From: Theropithecus gelada
Taxonomy: Eukaryota > Chordata > Mammalia > Primates > Cercopithecidae
Length of the DNA stretch: 64,000 bases
Direction of reading: 5' to 3'
Assembly (NCBI RefSeq): GCF_003255815.1
Contig: NC_037682.1
Span: 44,657,011 to 44,721,010 of the forward strand
In this document: positions 44,695-55,395 of the stretch, in pieces
Numbering within the stretch: position 1 is the first letter of the stretch
Layout: every line of letters starts with the position of its first letter
The notes under the pieces: generated by a model
Seen by the model: the letters and a program-made list of their open reading frames with translations, nothing else
Databases searched by the model: none
Told to the model about the DNA's origin: nothing
Translations under genes and position numbers: made by a program

Positions 44695-44860
44695 AGCTGG
44701 GCATGGTGGTGCACAACTGTAGTACCAGCTACTCAGGAGGCTGAGGCAGGAGGATCACTTGGGCCCAGGAGTTTGAATCCAGCCTAGGCAACATAGCAAG
44801 ATCCTGTCTCTACAAAAAATAAAATTAAGATAAAATAAAATGAAAATGAAAAAAAAATAT
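44695..44860 (+). mobile_element. Alu left monomer (FLAM-like) with A-rich tail
   Basis: gagctgggcatggtggtgc to gatcctgtctctac forms one Alu arm, followed by a degenerate (AAATAAAAT)n tail. The right arm is absent. Confidence 0.85.
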
Positions 44861-45349
44861 TAGAAAAAGTAGATTTGAATTTCTTTTTTGCAACCAAGGA
44901 GGTACTAGAAAAAGATTATTTCTGACATCACTAATATTCCTGTCATCATCATGACAACATTAAGAAAAGTTATTTAAGGCTAAAGAAATCAAAAGCTGCA
45001 ACTTGGGATACCAGCATCAGCCGGAATCTGTTAAGGGAATTCTCCATCGAGGATTAAGGAGGGAAGGATTCCTAGATCTAAGGGACTCCAGGGCCAGGGG
45101 CAACCATGGAAGTTGCCATACCCTCAATGGTATTACAAGGCTGAGAAAGCTTCAGGATTCTTCAGGTTTGGAAAATGCCCCAAAGGAGAGGAGCAAGAGC
45201 CTGGGACCAGGAAAATGCAAGGCCAATTACAAAGTCCCCTGTCCTAAACATGGGGTTCCTGCTCCCAGAGATGGCAGGGACTGCTCAGTCTGTCTTCATC
45301 CAGGAAGACCTTCTCCTTTCCTAGTTTGAGGAGTGGCAGTAAAGTGCAG
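44861..45349. other. unique sequence; a 108-codon frame lacks an ATG
   Basis: The open frame at 45003-45329 begins with TTG, lies in one piece without splice or promoter context, and shows no family I recognise. I do not call it a gene. Confidence 0.45.
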
Positions 45350-45535
45350 GGTACGATCAACAGCATCCAGTAGGAAGCCAGGTAGCCAGAACCAGTTCTG
45401 CCACTTCCAAGAAAATGATCTTTGAAAAATGAGGACAGTAATAGTGTACATCTCAGGGGGTTGTTATGAGGATTGAGTGGGCTGGAAAAGTGCCCAGCAT
45501 GTGGTCTGCACTCAGTAAGTGTTGGCTATTCTTCC
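45350..45535 (+). mobile_element. MIR SINE fragment (sense)
   Basis: ccagttctgccacttcc, gaaaaatgaggacagtaat, gttgttatgaggattgagtg and gtgcccagcatgtggtctg. Confidence 0.7.
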
Positions 45536-45645
45536 CTCACTGAAATGTAAATTCCGCCAGAACAGAGATTGATTATTTGTTACTACTATCACTTAAGCAC
45601 TAGAATAGTAGTGACTCAATAAATATTTGTTGAGTGAATAAATAG
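45536..45645 (+). mobile_element. L2 LINE 3' end
   Basis: gaaatgtaaattccgccag, gtgactcaataaatatttg and ttgagtgaataaatag are the L2 terminus. Confidence 0.75.
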
Positions 45646-46467
45646 TTCCCTCTCTGAATCTTCCTCCTGTATAATGATGGTGCTTGAGGGTAAAGTATCT
45701 TGGTTATTGTCTGTCTGTTTTGCCCCATGTCTCTGAGTGAATCCTTTAAAAACTGCTTCCTGACCACTTGAGCTTTCTGGGCCATTTCACTACTTCCTTT
45801 CTCATGCTACCCCCTACAGTATATTAAGCACACCCTCTTGTGAACCCTGCAGAAAGTGAGAAGAGGTCACTTTCTCTCTGTGCCCAGGGAACAGCAGGGC
45901 GGGAACACGTCCATTAACATGACTGGCAATTTATCCAGCTGAATCCCACCCAAATCCCATTGCACGTCACTTGAGCAAGGACATCCATCCCTTTCACTTT
46001 CTGGTGTTTCTCAGAAGACACTGTCAAGGCAATGACAGAAATGGTGAAGTGCTTTTAACATGCCACAGCTCCCACTCTCTCTATCATGACAGAAAATGTA
46101 AATACAGGCAGACAGCGGCTGGATTATTGTCTGCTGGGAACATTTAAAGACCAACAAAGCACAGCAGGAAAGAAAGAAACAGTATTCATTTATGTTGAGC
46201 ATTTGGCTCCCAAGATGCAACCTGACAACGTGGTGTGCATGCTGCCCATCTGCAAATACAGCACAAAAAACATAGTAACATTGATGGTCCATCATTTCAC
46301 TTTCACTCAAGGGCTCTGTCCTCTGTAGGCCTCACTGGACAATGTCAACGGGCCCTGAAAGATGCTGCCAAACCACCATGATTTTAGCAGAGCTCTGCTG
46401 ATCAACCTTGCCATGTTCCCTGCTCTTTGTCAGGCGGTGGGTCCAACAGAGCTTTCTACAAGGACAG
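45646..46467. other. unique sequence with a candidate conserved element
   Basis: No gene or repeat recognised. 45940-46330 is balanced in composition and repeat-free, with cattgcacgtcacttgagc, ggctggattattgtctgc, caacaaagcacagcagg and tgtttatgttgagc-like words. Listed as possible regulatory DNA by inference. Confidence 0.35.
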
Positions 46468-46618
46468 CTGTGCTGTCCAACACAGTAGCCAATACAGCAT
46501 GATTACTGAGCACTTGAAATGTAGCTAGTGCAAATGAGGACCTGAATTTTTAACTTTTATTTTAATCAATTTAAACAGCTACATGTAGCTTGCAGCAATT
46601 ATATAGGACAACTCTAAG
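46468..46618 (+). mobile_element. MER1-group hAT DNA transposon
   Basis: gctgtgctgtccaacacagtagcc, ctgagcacttgaaatgtagctag, ctgaatttttaacttttatttt and a reversed end cagctacatgtagcttgc with aggacaactct. The name within the Charlie group is uncertain. Confidence 0.7.
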
Positions 46619-46847
46619 GTGCTAAAAGAGCCCTACTTATATATCTGCTCCCAGTTCTAATACCTCAGTGACTTGCTTGCTCCTCCAATAGGAAATACAC
46701 CTTTAAGAAATACATTAAGCAAAGTCTGACTCCACTTCCTGGGGTTAAAGACCAAGCACACTGCCACCTCTGAGGAATAAAGAAATAGGTCCCATCTTTC
46801 AAATCTGGTTTCTCATCCTCTAGCAGGAAAAGTTCTTCCCCAGGCAT

Positions 46848-46985
46848 TACCTCATTGGTAATTCACTGGGAAATAGGTATTTCCCCCCACACTTTACATG
46901 TGGGGACATGATCCAAGGTCATGAAGCCAGTCCTGCCTAAGCTGGGACTTGAATCCAGGTCCAAGTCCACAGCCTGGGCTATTAT
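46848..46985 (-). mobile_element. MIR SINE fragment (antisense)
   Basis: ccaaggtcatgaagccagtc and gggacttgaatccaggtcc in antisense MIR order. Confidence 0.7.
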
Positions 46986-47114
46986 TCAATTTCATTGGAA
47001 AAGAATGAAGAAAAGAAAGAAAAAGTCATTTTGAAAACATCAAATTTTCTAACATGAACACAAACAGCAAAGTGACCCAGATTTTGATCTACAGTAGCTT
47101 AAACCAGTCTCTCC

Positions 47115-47400
47115 CAGGACCCTGCATCTAAGCTGAAGCGCTCCTGCTTAAAACCATCAGTGATTCCCCATCATCTGCACTCCCCGTGCCCCAGCAAGCC
47201 AGCAAACCCAGTGACCTGACAGCACCTCAGTGCCTGTTCCATTCATCCACTCAGTCCCTCAGCACTAGCACTCCTGTGTGCCAGGCTCTCTGTAAAGCAC
47301 TGCATCTCTGCTCAGAATGCCTCCTGCCTGCCTCTCAACCTGATGAAAATTCCCCCACCCACCAGGGCTTGGAGCATCCTCTTCCGGGACGCTTGCCTGG
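47115..47400 (+). mobile_element. probable L2 LINE fragment (sense)
   Basis: gctcctgcttaaaaccatcagtg and the C/T-rich text that follows resemble the L2 ORF2 end. Weak. Confidence 0.4.
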
Positions 47401-47534
47401 AAAACACACATGCACAGGTGTTCACACACACACACACCCTCTAACTCTCAGCAGAAATATTTGCTGTGATCTTACAATCTTCTATACTACATTTTCTCAC
47501 ACTGCATCGTAGATAATTCTGGGTGTTTTTCACT

Positions 47535-47640
47535 ACTTCATTTACTGAACAAATACTATACCAATAACTGGGATATAACAGTGAACACCACAACTTAAAG
47601 GAACCTAGACTCAGGGCACTTATATCTAGTATGGAAGAAC
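47535..47640 (-). mobile_element. L2 LINE fragment (antisense)
   Basis: tttactgaacaaatactatacc, actgggatataacagtgaac. Confidence 0.5.
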
Positions 47641-47814
47641 AACATTAAACAAATCCACATATAAACATGAACTATAATTCCTGATTGTTCCAACTCTGAG
47701 CATTGCGAAGTGCCTAGGTAATAGTAGCTCTCAGTAAATACTTGAGTTTTTCCCCACTTTAAATTTTTGTACCTGGAATATTTATCATAGAATCTTGTAG
47801 AATACTCTGTGGAA

Positions 47815-47925
47815 ATAATAATAATGTTAATAGAAGAGACTATAACCAACAATATTACCATTATGGAACAATATTACTAATAATAATGTTAGTAGTAGAA
47901 GATGTATAATAATAATAATGCTAAC
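47815..47925. repeat. AAT-rich low-complexity region
   Basis: Several short (AAT)n runs (ataataataatg) scattered through about 110 bp. Confidence 0.85.
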
Positions 47926-47929
47926 TATG

Positions 47930-48100
47930 GCTGACACTTAAGCATGATGTTTCAATCGCTTGCTAATCTCTCTGCAGGCACTGTATTCGTTAATCTTTAC
48001 CACAGTACTATGAGGTGGTACACACTACTATTATCTACCTGTTTTACACATGTAAACTGAGGCACAAAACATTCAAGAACTGATTCAGAGTCACATTCTT
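47930..48100 (-). mobile_element. MIR SINE (antisense)
   Basis: gcaggcactgtattcgttaatc, tgaggtggtacacactac, cctgttttacacatg and aactgaggcacaaaac. Confidence 0.78.
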
Positions 48101-48542
48101 TTTGAGCATTATCATGTATTCATGAATTTTTTTGTAGCAAGTTATTTTTATCAATTATAATAATTATTGCCTTTTTATAATTAAATTGCTCCACGTTGAT
48201 CAATGAAAGCCCCTTCGGTTTACCTCTTGGCCCTTTTTTGCTCTAACTCAGATATATCTGAAAACAGATACCCCAGAGCCATCTTGATGTACCCCGTCCC
48301 AAATTTTGTAATCAGTTCTGCCCAGGGAGCTCTGGTTCTTTTTAAAGGAGAACAACATCAGAGCCAAAATAACAAACTGGGGGCCAGGATTCACACCAGG
48401 CTATCAGACTCCAGAGCCTATGTGAGGTCTAGAATGAGGAGAAATAATAAAAATAAGAGCAGGAAAGTAGAAAAAAAAAAATAACATACAGAAGAAGGCT
48501 ATACAGAACTGTAGAGTAAAGGTATAGAAAAGGGGAAAGGGG
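48101..48542. other. unique sequence, no gene seen
   Basis: No feature recognised; A-rich at 48470-48482. Confidence 0.4.
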
Positions 48543-48819
48543 ACTGGGCATGGTGGCTCATGCCTGTAATCCCAGCACTTTGGGAGGCCGAGGCAGGCAG
48601 ATCACAAGGTCAGGAGTTTGAGACCAGCCTGGCCAACATGGTGAAACCCCATCTCTACTAAAAATACAAAAATTAGCCAGGCATGGTGGCACGTGCCTGT
48701 AATCCCAACTACTTGGGAGGCTGAGGCAGGAGAATTGCTTGAACCCGGGAGGAAGAGGTTGCAGTGAGCCAAGATTGCACCACTGCACTCTAGCCTGGGT
48801 AACAGAGCAAGACTCTGTC
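48543..48819 (+). mobile_element. AluS-type element with expanded tail
   Basis: Complete Alu from gactgggcatggtggctc to gcaagactctgtc. The usual poly(A) tail has been replaced by the AAGAG repeat described next. Confidence 0.95.
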
Positions 48820-49014
48820 GAAGAGAAGAGAAGAGAAGAGAAGAGAAGAGAAGAGAAGAGAAGAGAAGAGAAGAGAAGAGAAGAGAAGAGAAGAGAAGAG
48901 AAGAGAAGAGAAGAGAAGAGAGAAAAGGGAGGAGGGAGGAGAGAGGAGGGAGGAGGGAGGAGAGAGGAGAGAGGAGAGAGGAGCGGGAAGACAGAGGAGA
49001 GAAGAGAGAAGACA
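48820..49014 (+). repeat. (AAGAG)20 perfect repeat plus GA-rich tail
   Basis: 48821-48920 is twenty perfect, uninterrupted AAGAG units (100 bp). It then grades into impure GGGAGGA/GAGAG sequence to about 49014. It sits where the Alu tail would be, so it is an expanded Alu tail. Confidence 0.98.
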
Positions 49015-49289
49015 CTGGGCTAAGTGCCTAACTTTTTACCCAACTGAGGGCAGCGTGGGCATCTCTGCTTGCCCCATTTGTGCACTGACAGGTTGCTCTC
49101 CTTGGCCAGGGGCTTCCTGGGGCTGCTGGGGCAAGAGGAGTAGCCCATGTGGGAGAAGCTCTAACTGCCTCCTGCCCTGCCATCTCACCTGCCCACCATG
49201 AGTGTTTGGAGAGCATGTGAGGAGGCATGCTCTAGCAAACCAAATGGTCTCATTTATTTTCTTCTTTTCACACATTCTTCTCTCACTTA
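49015..49289. other. unique sequence, no gene seen
   Basis: GC-richer than its surroundings with no recognised feature. Confidence 0.4.
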
Positions 49290-49837
49290 AACCTTCACCA
49301 CCCTCCTTTGCCCTCAGTGGATGACCTCACTTCTTATTTCACTGAGAATACAGGGAGAACTAGCTCATCTTTGCATCTTCAAGTATACTAACCTCATAAA
49401 TCCATATTCATTATCCTCTCCCTTTCTTGCTGATGCCAAGGATCAGCTCACCCTGCTCCTAAGATGAGTCCCCCCACTCATATACGGCATCCCAGCCCCT
49501 CTCTCCTATTCAAGGATTTCCTTCCTGCAATTAGCAACCCCTCTCCTGCATCATACTTTACAGACTCTACCACAGGACCCTTGCCGACTTTCAAATATGT
49601 TATAATATCTCTGACCTTAAGAAAAAACTCCCCTTCCAAAACAAAAACTCCCTAGACCCAAAGTCAGCATTCAGCTGCTGCTCCTTGTCCCTATGCCTTT
49701 TTATCTAGCCCCACAAACAGTTGGCTATACTTGTTTCTGTTTCTTTACCATCCTTTCTCTTTTAACCTTACTTCAAACAAGCTTTCATGCTGGTCACTCC
49801 ATTGAAACTGTTCCGGTCAAGGCTACAAAAAGATCCT

Positions 49838-50209
49838 TGATATGGTTTGGCTGTATCCCCACCCAAATCTCATCTTGAATTGTAGTTCCCATAATCTCCA
49901 TATATTGTAGGAGGGACCTGGTTGGAGGTAATTTAATCATGGGGGCAGTTACCCCCATGCTGCTGTTCTCATGATAGTAAGTCCTCAGAAGATCTGATAG
50001 TTTTATAAGGGGCTTTTCCCTCTCTGCTTGGCACTTCTCCTTCCTGCCATCATGTGAAGAAGGACATGTTTGCTTCGCTTTCTGTCATGATTGTAAGTTT
50101 CCTGAGGCCTCCCAGCCATGCAAAACTGTGAGTCAATTAAACCTCTTTCCTTTATAAATTACCCAGTCTTGGGTAGTTCTTTATAGTAGCATGAGAATGG
50201 ACTAATAAA
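49838..50209 (+). mobile_element. MST-type MaLR solo LTR inside L2
   Basis: Begins tgatatggtttggctgta and ends atggactaata. Contains ggagggacctggttggagg, tcagaagatctgatagtt and gagtcaattaaacctc. Perfect 5-bp target duplication atcct at 49833-49837 and 50210-50214. Solo LTR. Confidence 0.93.
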
Positions 50210-50474
50210 ATCCTCATCTTTCCAAAGCCATTGGACAATTTTTAGTCCTTATCTCCCTCAATCCTCAGCAGCATTTGACCCGACTGCTCACCACCTTAAA
50301 CTCTTAGCATCCATTGCAAAACACTTTCTGAGTTTTCCTTTGAAGTTCCAAGTTGGTTCTTAGTAACCTTTGCTGGCCCCTTCTTCTCTTCCTAATACTA
50401 ATTGCTAGAGATCCTGGGATCAGTCTAGGCCTCCTCTCTATGTCACTCCCCAACACTTAATTTGAGTTAGCACC

Positions 50475-50635
50475 AGAATTGGTAGGAGGAATTATTAAAA
50501 CTTATCTAGACCCCACCCCCAAAGTTTCTAATTCAGTAATTCTAGGGAGAAGTCTGAGAAACTGGATTTCTAACAAATCCCCAGGGACCACTGCTGCTGT
50601 TGTTGCTCCAAAAACCACACTTTGAGAGATGCTGC
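50475..50635 (+). mobile_element. MER5-like hAT element inside L2
   Basis: ttctaattcagtaattctagg, ggatttctaacaaatccccagg and aaccacactttgagagatgc are MER5A/B text. L2 sequence continues on both sides. Confidence 0.7.
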
Positions 50636-51690
50636 CCTAAATAATCTCATCACCACCTTGGCCTCAAATATCACACTTGTGCTGATGAATTCCAGAAATA
50701 CACCTCCAGTCCAATCTCTCCTCTCAACCCTGGACTTGTTTGACCTAATGCCTTCCTGACATCTCTCTGTGGACATCTAATGGCTTTCTCAAATCTAACA
50801 TGACCTTAGATGACTGAATGACACCAGCACCTCCCCTAGTCTTTCCAATGATAATACCATAAACACAGCCTTGATTCCACAGGATCCCTCATACTCCATA
50901 TCCAATCCATCACAAACCCTGCTGTTTCTACCTATAAAATATATATATCCCAAATCTGAATGCTTCTCACCGTATCCTTCATGATAATCCTCATCAGAGC
51001 CATCATCTCACCTGGATTCCTGCACCTCTCCTCCTATCTGGTCTCTCTAGTTACATTCTTCCCCCTCTACACAAAAGCAGCCAGTCATATTTCAAAACCA
51101 CTAATCACAGATCATTGCCCTGCTCAAAATCCTCCAACTGCTTCCCACCCATGGAAAACAAAATCTAAACTTCTCTCCATTCCCTCCAAGGCCCAATATG
51201 ATCTGTCTCCTGCTTACCTCTCTGACATTAACTCCTGCTACTCCCCCTTCTCACCTTCCCTACTTTAGTCACCATGATCTTCTACATTTTCCTCAAACTC
51301 ACCAAGCTTGGAGCCTTCATACTTGCTGTTTCAACTACCCAGGATGTCCTTCCCCTGGGGTAGGAAATGGCTTCTTCCATCACCTCAGGTAGGTCTCTGC
51401 CCTAATATTAACTCCTTCTTGAGGACTTTTCTAAGCATTTCATCTAAAAATATCCCTATCACCTGTACTTTGTTGCTTTTCTTTATTTTACTTCAGAGCA
51501 CTTGTCACTAACAGAGTCTTATTATATATTTATTTGTCTACTGGTTAATTGACTGTGTCTACACTAGAATGCAAAGTCCATAAGAGTAAAGACTGTCCCT
51601 TTTCTTGTTATAGTCCCATCACCTAGAACAATAACTAGTAAAGAGTAGACACTCAAAATTTTGTTGATTGAATAAATGAACGAATGGCCT

Positions 51691-51855
51691 TTGTCTCCAT
51701 TCAAAATTATCTTGGAATTTATTTGCTCATGTGTTTGTTTTCTCTCTCTTCTGATTTTATACAACCTTCATAAGGGAATTTGTTCTCTTAGTCATTGCTG
51801 TAGCCTCAACAACTGCACAGTGGTAGGTACTCAACAAATACATAAGGAAAAAATA
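51691..51855 (+). mobile_element. second L2 3' end fragment
   Basis: tagtcattgctgtagcctcaac and cagtggtaggtactcaacaaa directly after the previous L2 terminus. Confidence 0.5.
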
Positions 51856-52265
51856 AACTTCTACATAGGGAGCACCCTTACCCATTAGAGTCTCCCACTA
51901 GACCTAGGGCCTTTTATATTTCTTCTTGTCCCCATCCTCTCCTCTTCTGATTCTGCTTCCTATCCTCATCTGTTCCTGCTTCTCCCAGCCTAAGCTCCTA
52001 ATCTAGGTTCTCTTTAGGCATGGTCCAGCTTGAGCTCAGACTAATTTGCAGTTGTCCTGGAGAACATTCCAAGCACTTATAGATTAATTTCTACTACTGA
52101 TGAACTGCCTTGATCTACATCAATTTGATGTCACTTCTAGGAAGCAAATACATTAGGCCAAGTACCTAACGAGTCCACTAAATTGTAACTGAATGTTAGA
52201 AGGTGCAGTGCTCTTCTGTCAGAGCAACAGATGTAGGAGAGAGCCAATGATTCTCAAAACCTATG
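51856..52265. other. unique sequence, no gene seen
   Basis: No feature recognised. Confidence 0.4.
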
Positions 52266-52335
52266 GAAGGAAGGTAGAGAAAGAGAGATGGCAGGGAGGA
52301 AGAGAGATGGCAGGGAAGAAGAGGAAGAGGGGAGT
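52266..52335. repeat. purine-rich tandem repeat (19-bp unit)
   Basis: Two copies of aagagagatggcagggagg/aag at 52281-52318, followed by GAA-rich sequence. Confidence 0.85.
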
Positions 52336-52339
52336 TAAC

Positions 52340-52655
52340 ACACTTGGATAGCAGCCATGTATCAGGCCCTTTGATTTACATTATTTCATTTAGGTCTGAC
52401 TATCCCTATTTTACAATAGAAGAAACTGAGACTTAGAAAGGTTAAATAAGCTCTTTACATTTACCCAGCTGGAAAATAACAAAGCGAGGGTTTGAATCCA
52501 CTAGAATGTAAGTTCTTAAGTGTAGAGACTGGCCTTTGTGTTCCCCACTGTATCACCAGAACCTGGAATGGTACCTGGCATTTCAATAAATGACTTACGA
52601 AAGAATTAATGAATGAACTCAAGTCTAAATGATACAAAAGCCCATGCCTTCCACC
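52340..52655 (-). mobile_element. MIR SINE (antisense) interrupted by an L2 3' end
   Basis: tatccctattttacaatag, gaaactgagacttagaaagg and gagggtttgaatcca end at 52500. After an intervening L2 end, tctaaatgatacaaaagccc could be the MIR continuation. Confidence 0.65.
52501..52618 (+). mobile_element. L2 LINE 3' end
   Basis: ctagaatgtaagttcttaag, gtgttccccactgtatcacc, ggaatggtacctggcattt and gaattaatgaatgaac. Confidence 0.75.
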
Positions 52656-52669
52656 AACAATAAGCTCCA

Positions 52670-53030
52670 AAGCCTGATACTTAAAACTTTGTACAGCTAC
52701 GCTCTAACCTAACTTTCCAGGATTTTCTGTCTTGTCACACGAACTCATTACTTATGTCAAACTGGCATCTACACTGTCCCGTAACAGTACATCCCCTGCT
52801 GCCTCATATGCCTTCCCCTACTTCTCAGTCTTTCTCGGCCATATTCACTTTTCCCCTCTTGCTGCAAATCCTCCAGGATCCTGCCAGCCCCAAATGATCT
52901 CCGAATCCTCAGACCGCCAATAGCACTCACCACCTGGGAGTCATTCAGGAACACCATTGATGCTCATTATCTTTACACATATATCTGTATTTCCTTCCCA
53001 GCTAGACTCTGCTGGTAGTTACCTTATCAG
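52670..53030 (+). mobile_element. possible L2 LINE fragment
   Basis: A C/T-rich run and ttccttcccagctagactctgctgg near the end resemble L2. Weak. Confidence 0.3.
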
Positions 53031-53644
53031 GAAAACAACAGTAAGACCCCAAACTATTAGTGCAGAACAAAAGGACAAAAATCCATGCAGTAAAAGAGGC
53101 AACTGAGGCCATGAAAAGCTGAAGTGAGGATTAAAGACGGAGCTTAACACAGGAGGAACTTAAATATTCTCTACCATTTACTCAGATCCACGAAGCATAA
53201 GAACAAAGAGGAAATGGGCAGGAAAAAAAGCAAAGTTCTATCTAGGTCTCAGGTGGTAGCAAGTGGGCCCAGTGTAAATCAGATCACCCATTCCTCCAGG
53301 ATACCTCCTCCTTCCACCGAGGGAAAAGACTCGGAAAATGATGACCAGTGAGAAAAAAAAGACTCCAAAAGGCAGCGTGAAAACCCTGAACAAACCCAGC
53401 AGAAAGCCAGGTAAGTCCTAGAAAGGATAGGTCCCAGAGGACTCCATTAGGGGAGCCTCACTGTGAAATGCTTCTCTAGAAATGTTGGGTTAGAGAGCAC
53501 ACCAGCGATTTTGCACGAAGGGAAACCCTTTACTCAGTCTTCTAAGACAGCTGAGGACAAAGCCAACGTGGGTATACACACATATGCATATCCTTACCAC
53601 ATGCATCTGTGCACATCTGCTCCCACTACAAATGACAACAGCTG
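53031..53644. other. unique sequence around the exon candidate
   Basis: No transposon recognised in about 600 bp. The only feature is the possible exon at 53300-53410. Confidence 0.45.
53300..53410 (+). CDS. candidate internal or alternative first coding exon
   Basis: A 111-nt open segment is preceded by a pyrimidine-leaning acceptor (cacccattcctccag, AG at 53298-53299) and followed by a consensus donor gtaagt at 53411. Read with entry phase 1 it stays open throughout and leaves in phase 1, so it would be a symmetric cassette of 37 codons. The frame reads YLLLPPREKTRK, then MMTSEKKKTPKGSVKTLNKP, a Lys/Ser/Thr/Pro-rich stretch. The tandem ATG at 53338 could also make it an alternative first coding exon. 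I recognise no protein family. It lies in repeat-free DNA. A chance coincidence of splice-like sites is quite possible at this length. Confidence 0.3.
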
Positions 53645-53850
53645 CCATTTACTCAACACTTGCTCATCCCAGACATACGCTTAGCATTTTTTATACATGG
53701 TTTTTATTTTCATCCTTATAGCAAACCTGTGAGGTGGTTATTACCATTCTTACTTGACAGATAAGAAAACTGATGTGCAGAGAGGTAAGTCACCTTACCT
53801 ACCTGGCTTGTAAATGGTAAGCCTGGAATTCAAACCCAGGTCTTAATTAC
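53645..53850 (-). mobile_element. MIR SINE (antisense)
   Basis: tttactcaacacttgctc, attaccattcttacttgacag, gtgcagagaggtaagtcacc and attcaaacccaggtctt. Confidence 0.82.
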
Positions 53851-53884
53851 TATCCACACATAATCCCAACAGCCTCATGCTTGG

Positions 53885-53985
53885 GCACATCCCCACACTC
53901 ACGCCCATGTAGACACATGGGTATCAGGTATCTGCACATTCACACACACAGAGCCATAGGCATGCACTCACACACACAATCCCAT
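53885..53985. repeat. CA-rich low-complexity region
   Basis: Scattered (CA)3-5 runs with catgtagacacatgg and cacacacacaatccc. Confidence 0.7.
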
Positions 53986-54924
53986 ACCTTTTATGTACAC
54001 ACTCAGAGTGATAGCCCCTCTAACCTAACCTACCTAACCTAGCTCCAGTTCTTTATTGCTAGAAGCAAAGGTTCCTATTCTCTCCCCTTTCATTCAGCCA
54101 CAGGCATCAGCCAAGTAAACCCAACATAATAATTTCCCATGTGGTCTTAATTTGTGCAACAGAACCTCAGCAGGTAATTTCCAAAGCGCTTTAAGCCCAT
54201 TAAAGCCTTGCAGCTTGTCAAGGTGTCAAGACATTCACAGAGTATCTGAAGCCCTGGGTGCCTCATATAACTGCAGACCTCCTCAGGTGTCTGCAGAACT
54301 GTGTTTCTCAAGGTGAATAGCAAAGTTAAGTAGTAGGTGTCAAATGCCCCTTCTGGGACTGCAGCTGAAATTATCATAGAATCCCAACTCACACATACTG
54401 ATTAACTCTCCACTGGCTTCTGGACATCAGGAAAATAAAGTGCATTTAGAATCACAGAAAAGAGCAACGACCAAAGAAAATCTTCCGAGATCTATGGATC
54501 CTTCCCCTAATCTTAGACAAAACTATTCAAGACATATCCAAATCTGGCTGCTTTGAAAATGTAATCCCTCCCTCAGTAGCCACTTTGAAGTCAGGAAGTT
54601 CTTCCTTGGATATAAACTATACTCTTCATCCAGCCTCTGTGAAGTCAGGGAAAACTGCCCACCATCATCTTCATCTTACACATTCAGGTATCCACTAGGA
54701 AGCATGCCACCTTCAGTCTGTTGTTCTCAAGGTTAAATGATCCCAAGCCTTGCTGGCTTTCACCCTGAAGCACAGACTTCTGTTCAAAGCAGCAGTCACA
54801 GTCACACACCATTCGTGGGTACAAATCAAAGCTGGGGGAATGGACCAACCACTGCTTGCCTCTGTTTCCTCCACTATGGTAGGAGTATGCCATAGCAAGA
54901 TGAACCAAGCTCAAAATGTGGTGT
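53986..54924. other. unique sequence, no gene seen
   Basis: No repeat or exon recognised. Near 54018 there is a small ctaacctaacctacctaacc run, not a true telomeric repeat. Confidence 0.45.
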
Positions 54925-55035
54925 CAACAAGGTCTAGGTGTAAGTACCGATTCTGCCATTTAACCTCTCTGGGTATTGGCTTTCTCGTGTGAAAAAGAAG
55001 ACTGTTATGAGAATGAAATACAATGGACTACTTAA
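54925..55035 (+). mobile_element. MIR SINE fragment (sense)
   Basis: taccgattctgccatttaacc, tctctgggtattggctttc and ttatgagaatgaaatac. Confidence 0.6.
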
Positions 55036-55249
55036 ATTTGTGACAGACTGCACACATCTTTGGGAATATGGTGCAAAAATAGACCCTTTCCCCAGTAAAA
55101 TGCACACACAAAATTTACATGCAATTTCAGGCAGTTCACAGGCTCGCTGATGCTTCTCCATAGACTATTAAGTTAAGATCTCTAACATACAACAGGTCTC
55201 TCTTAGACAAGCACATTACTGTTAGCTGTTAATTTAATGGTATAATATT

Positions 55250-55395
55250 AATAATCTTTTACATATTTGCTTATCTTCCAACTATACTTTCATTTCTTAA
55301 AGGAGAGGAATCAAACTTGGATCTGCCTGTAATTCACAGTTCCTATACGGTGCCTTGCAGTTAGTGAGCCATCAGTCCTCTTTGATGATTTGTTT
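55250..55395 (+). mobile_element. possible L2 LINE 3' end
   Basis: tatcttccaactatactttc, aaaggagaggaatcaaacttgg and cggtgccttgcagttagtg follow the L2 end pattern. Confidence 0.45.

Larger units (their letters stand above)
49290..51690 (+). mobile_element. long L2 LINE from mid-ORF2 to 3' end
   Basis: Colinear L2 landmarks: tcagtggatgacctcacttc, cacctgatttcactgag-like text, tattcaaggatttccttcc, ccattgaaactgttccggtcaagg, (LTR), cctcaatcctcagcagcatttgac, (MER5), atccaatccatcacaaacc, gccctgctcaaaatcctcc, aggcccaatatgatctg and a 3' end near 51690 (tgttgattgaataaatg). About 1.85 kb of L2 excluding insertions, much longer than most copies. Frame destroyed. Confidence 0.82.

Noticed and set aside
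45003..45329. 108-codon frame in unique sequence
   Set aside because: Starts with TTG, has no ATG near the start, no splice sites of note and no recognisable family.
48602..49023. Frames crossing the AAGAG repeat on both strands
   Set aside because: Alu plus pentanucleotide repeat artefacts.
54018..54050. Interstitial telomeric repeat
   Set aside because: The run ctaacctaacctacctaacc lacks the ccctaa register and is only about 25 bp long.
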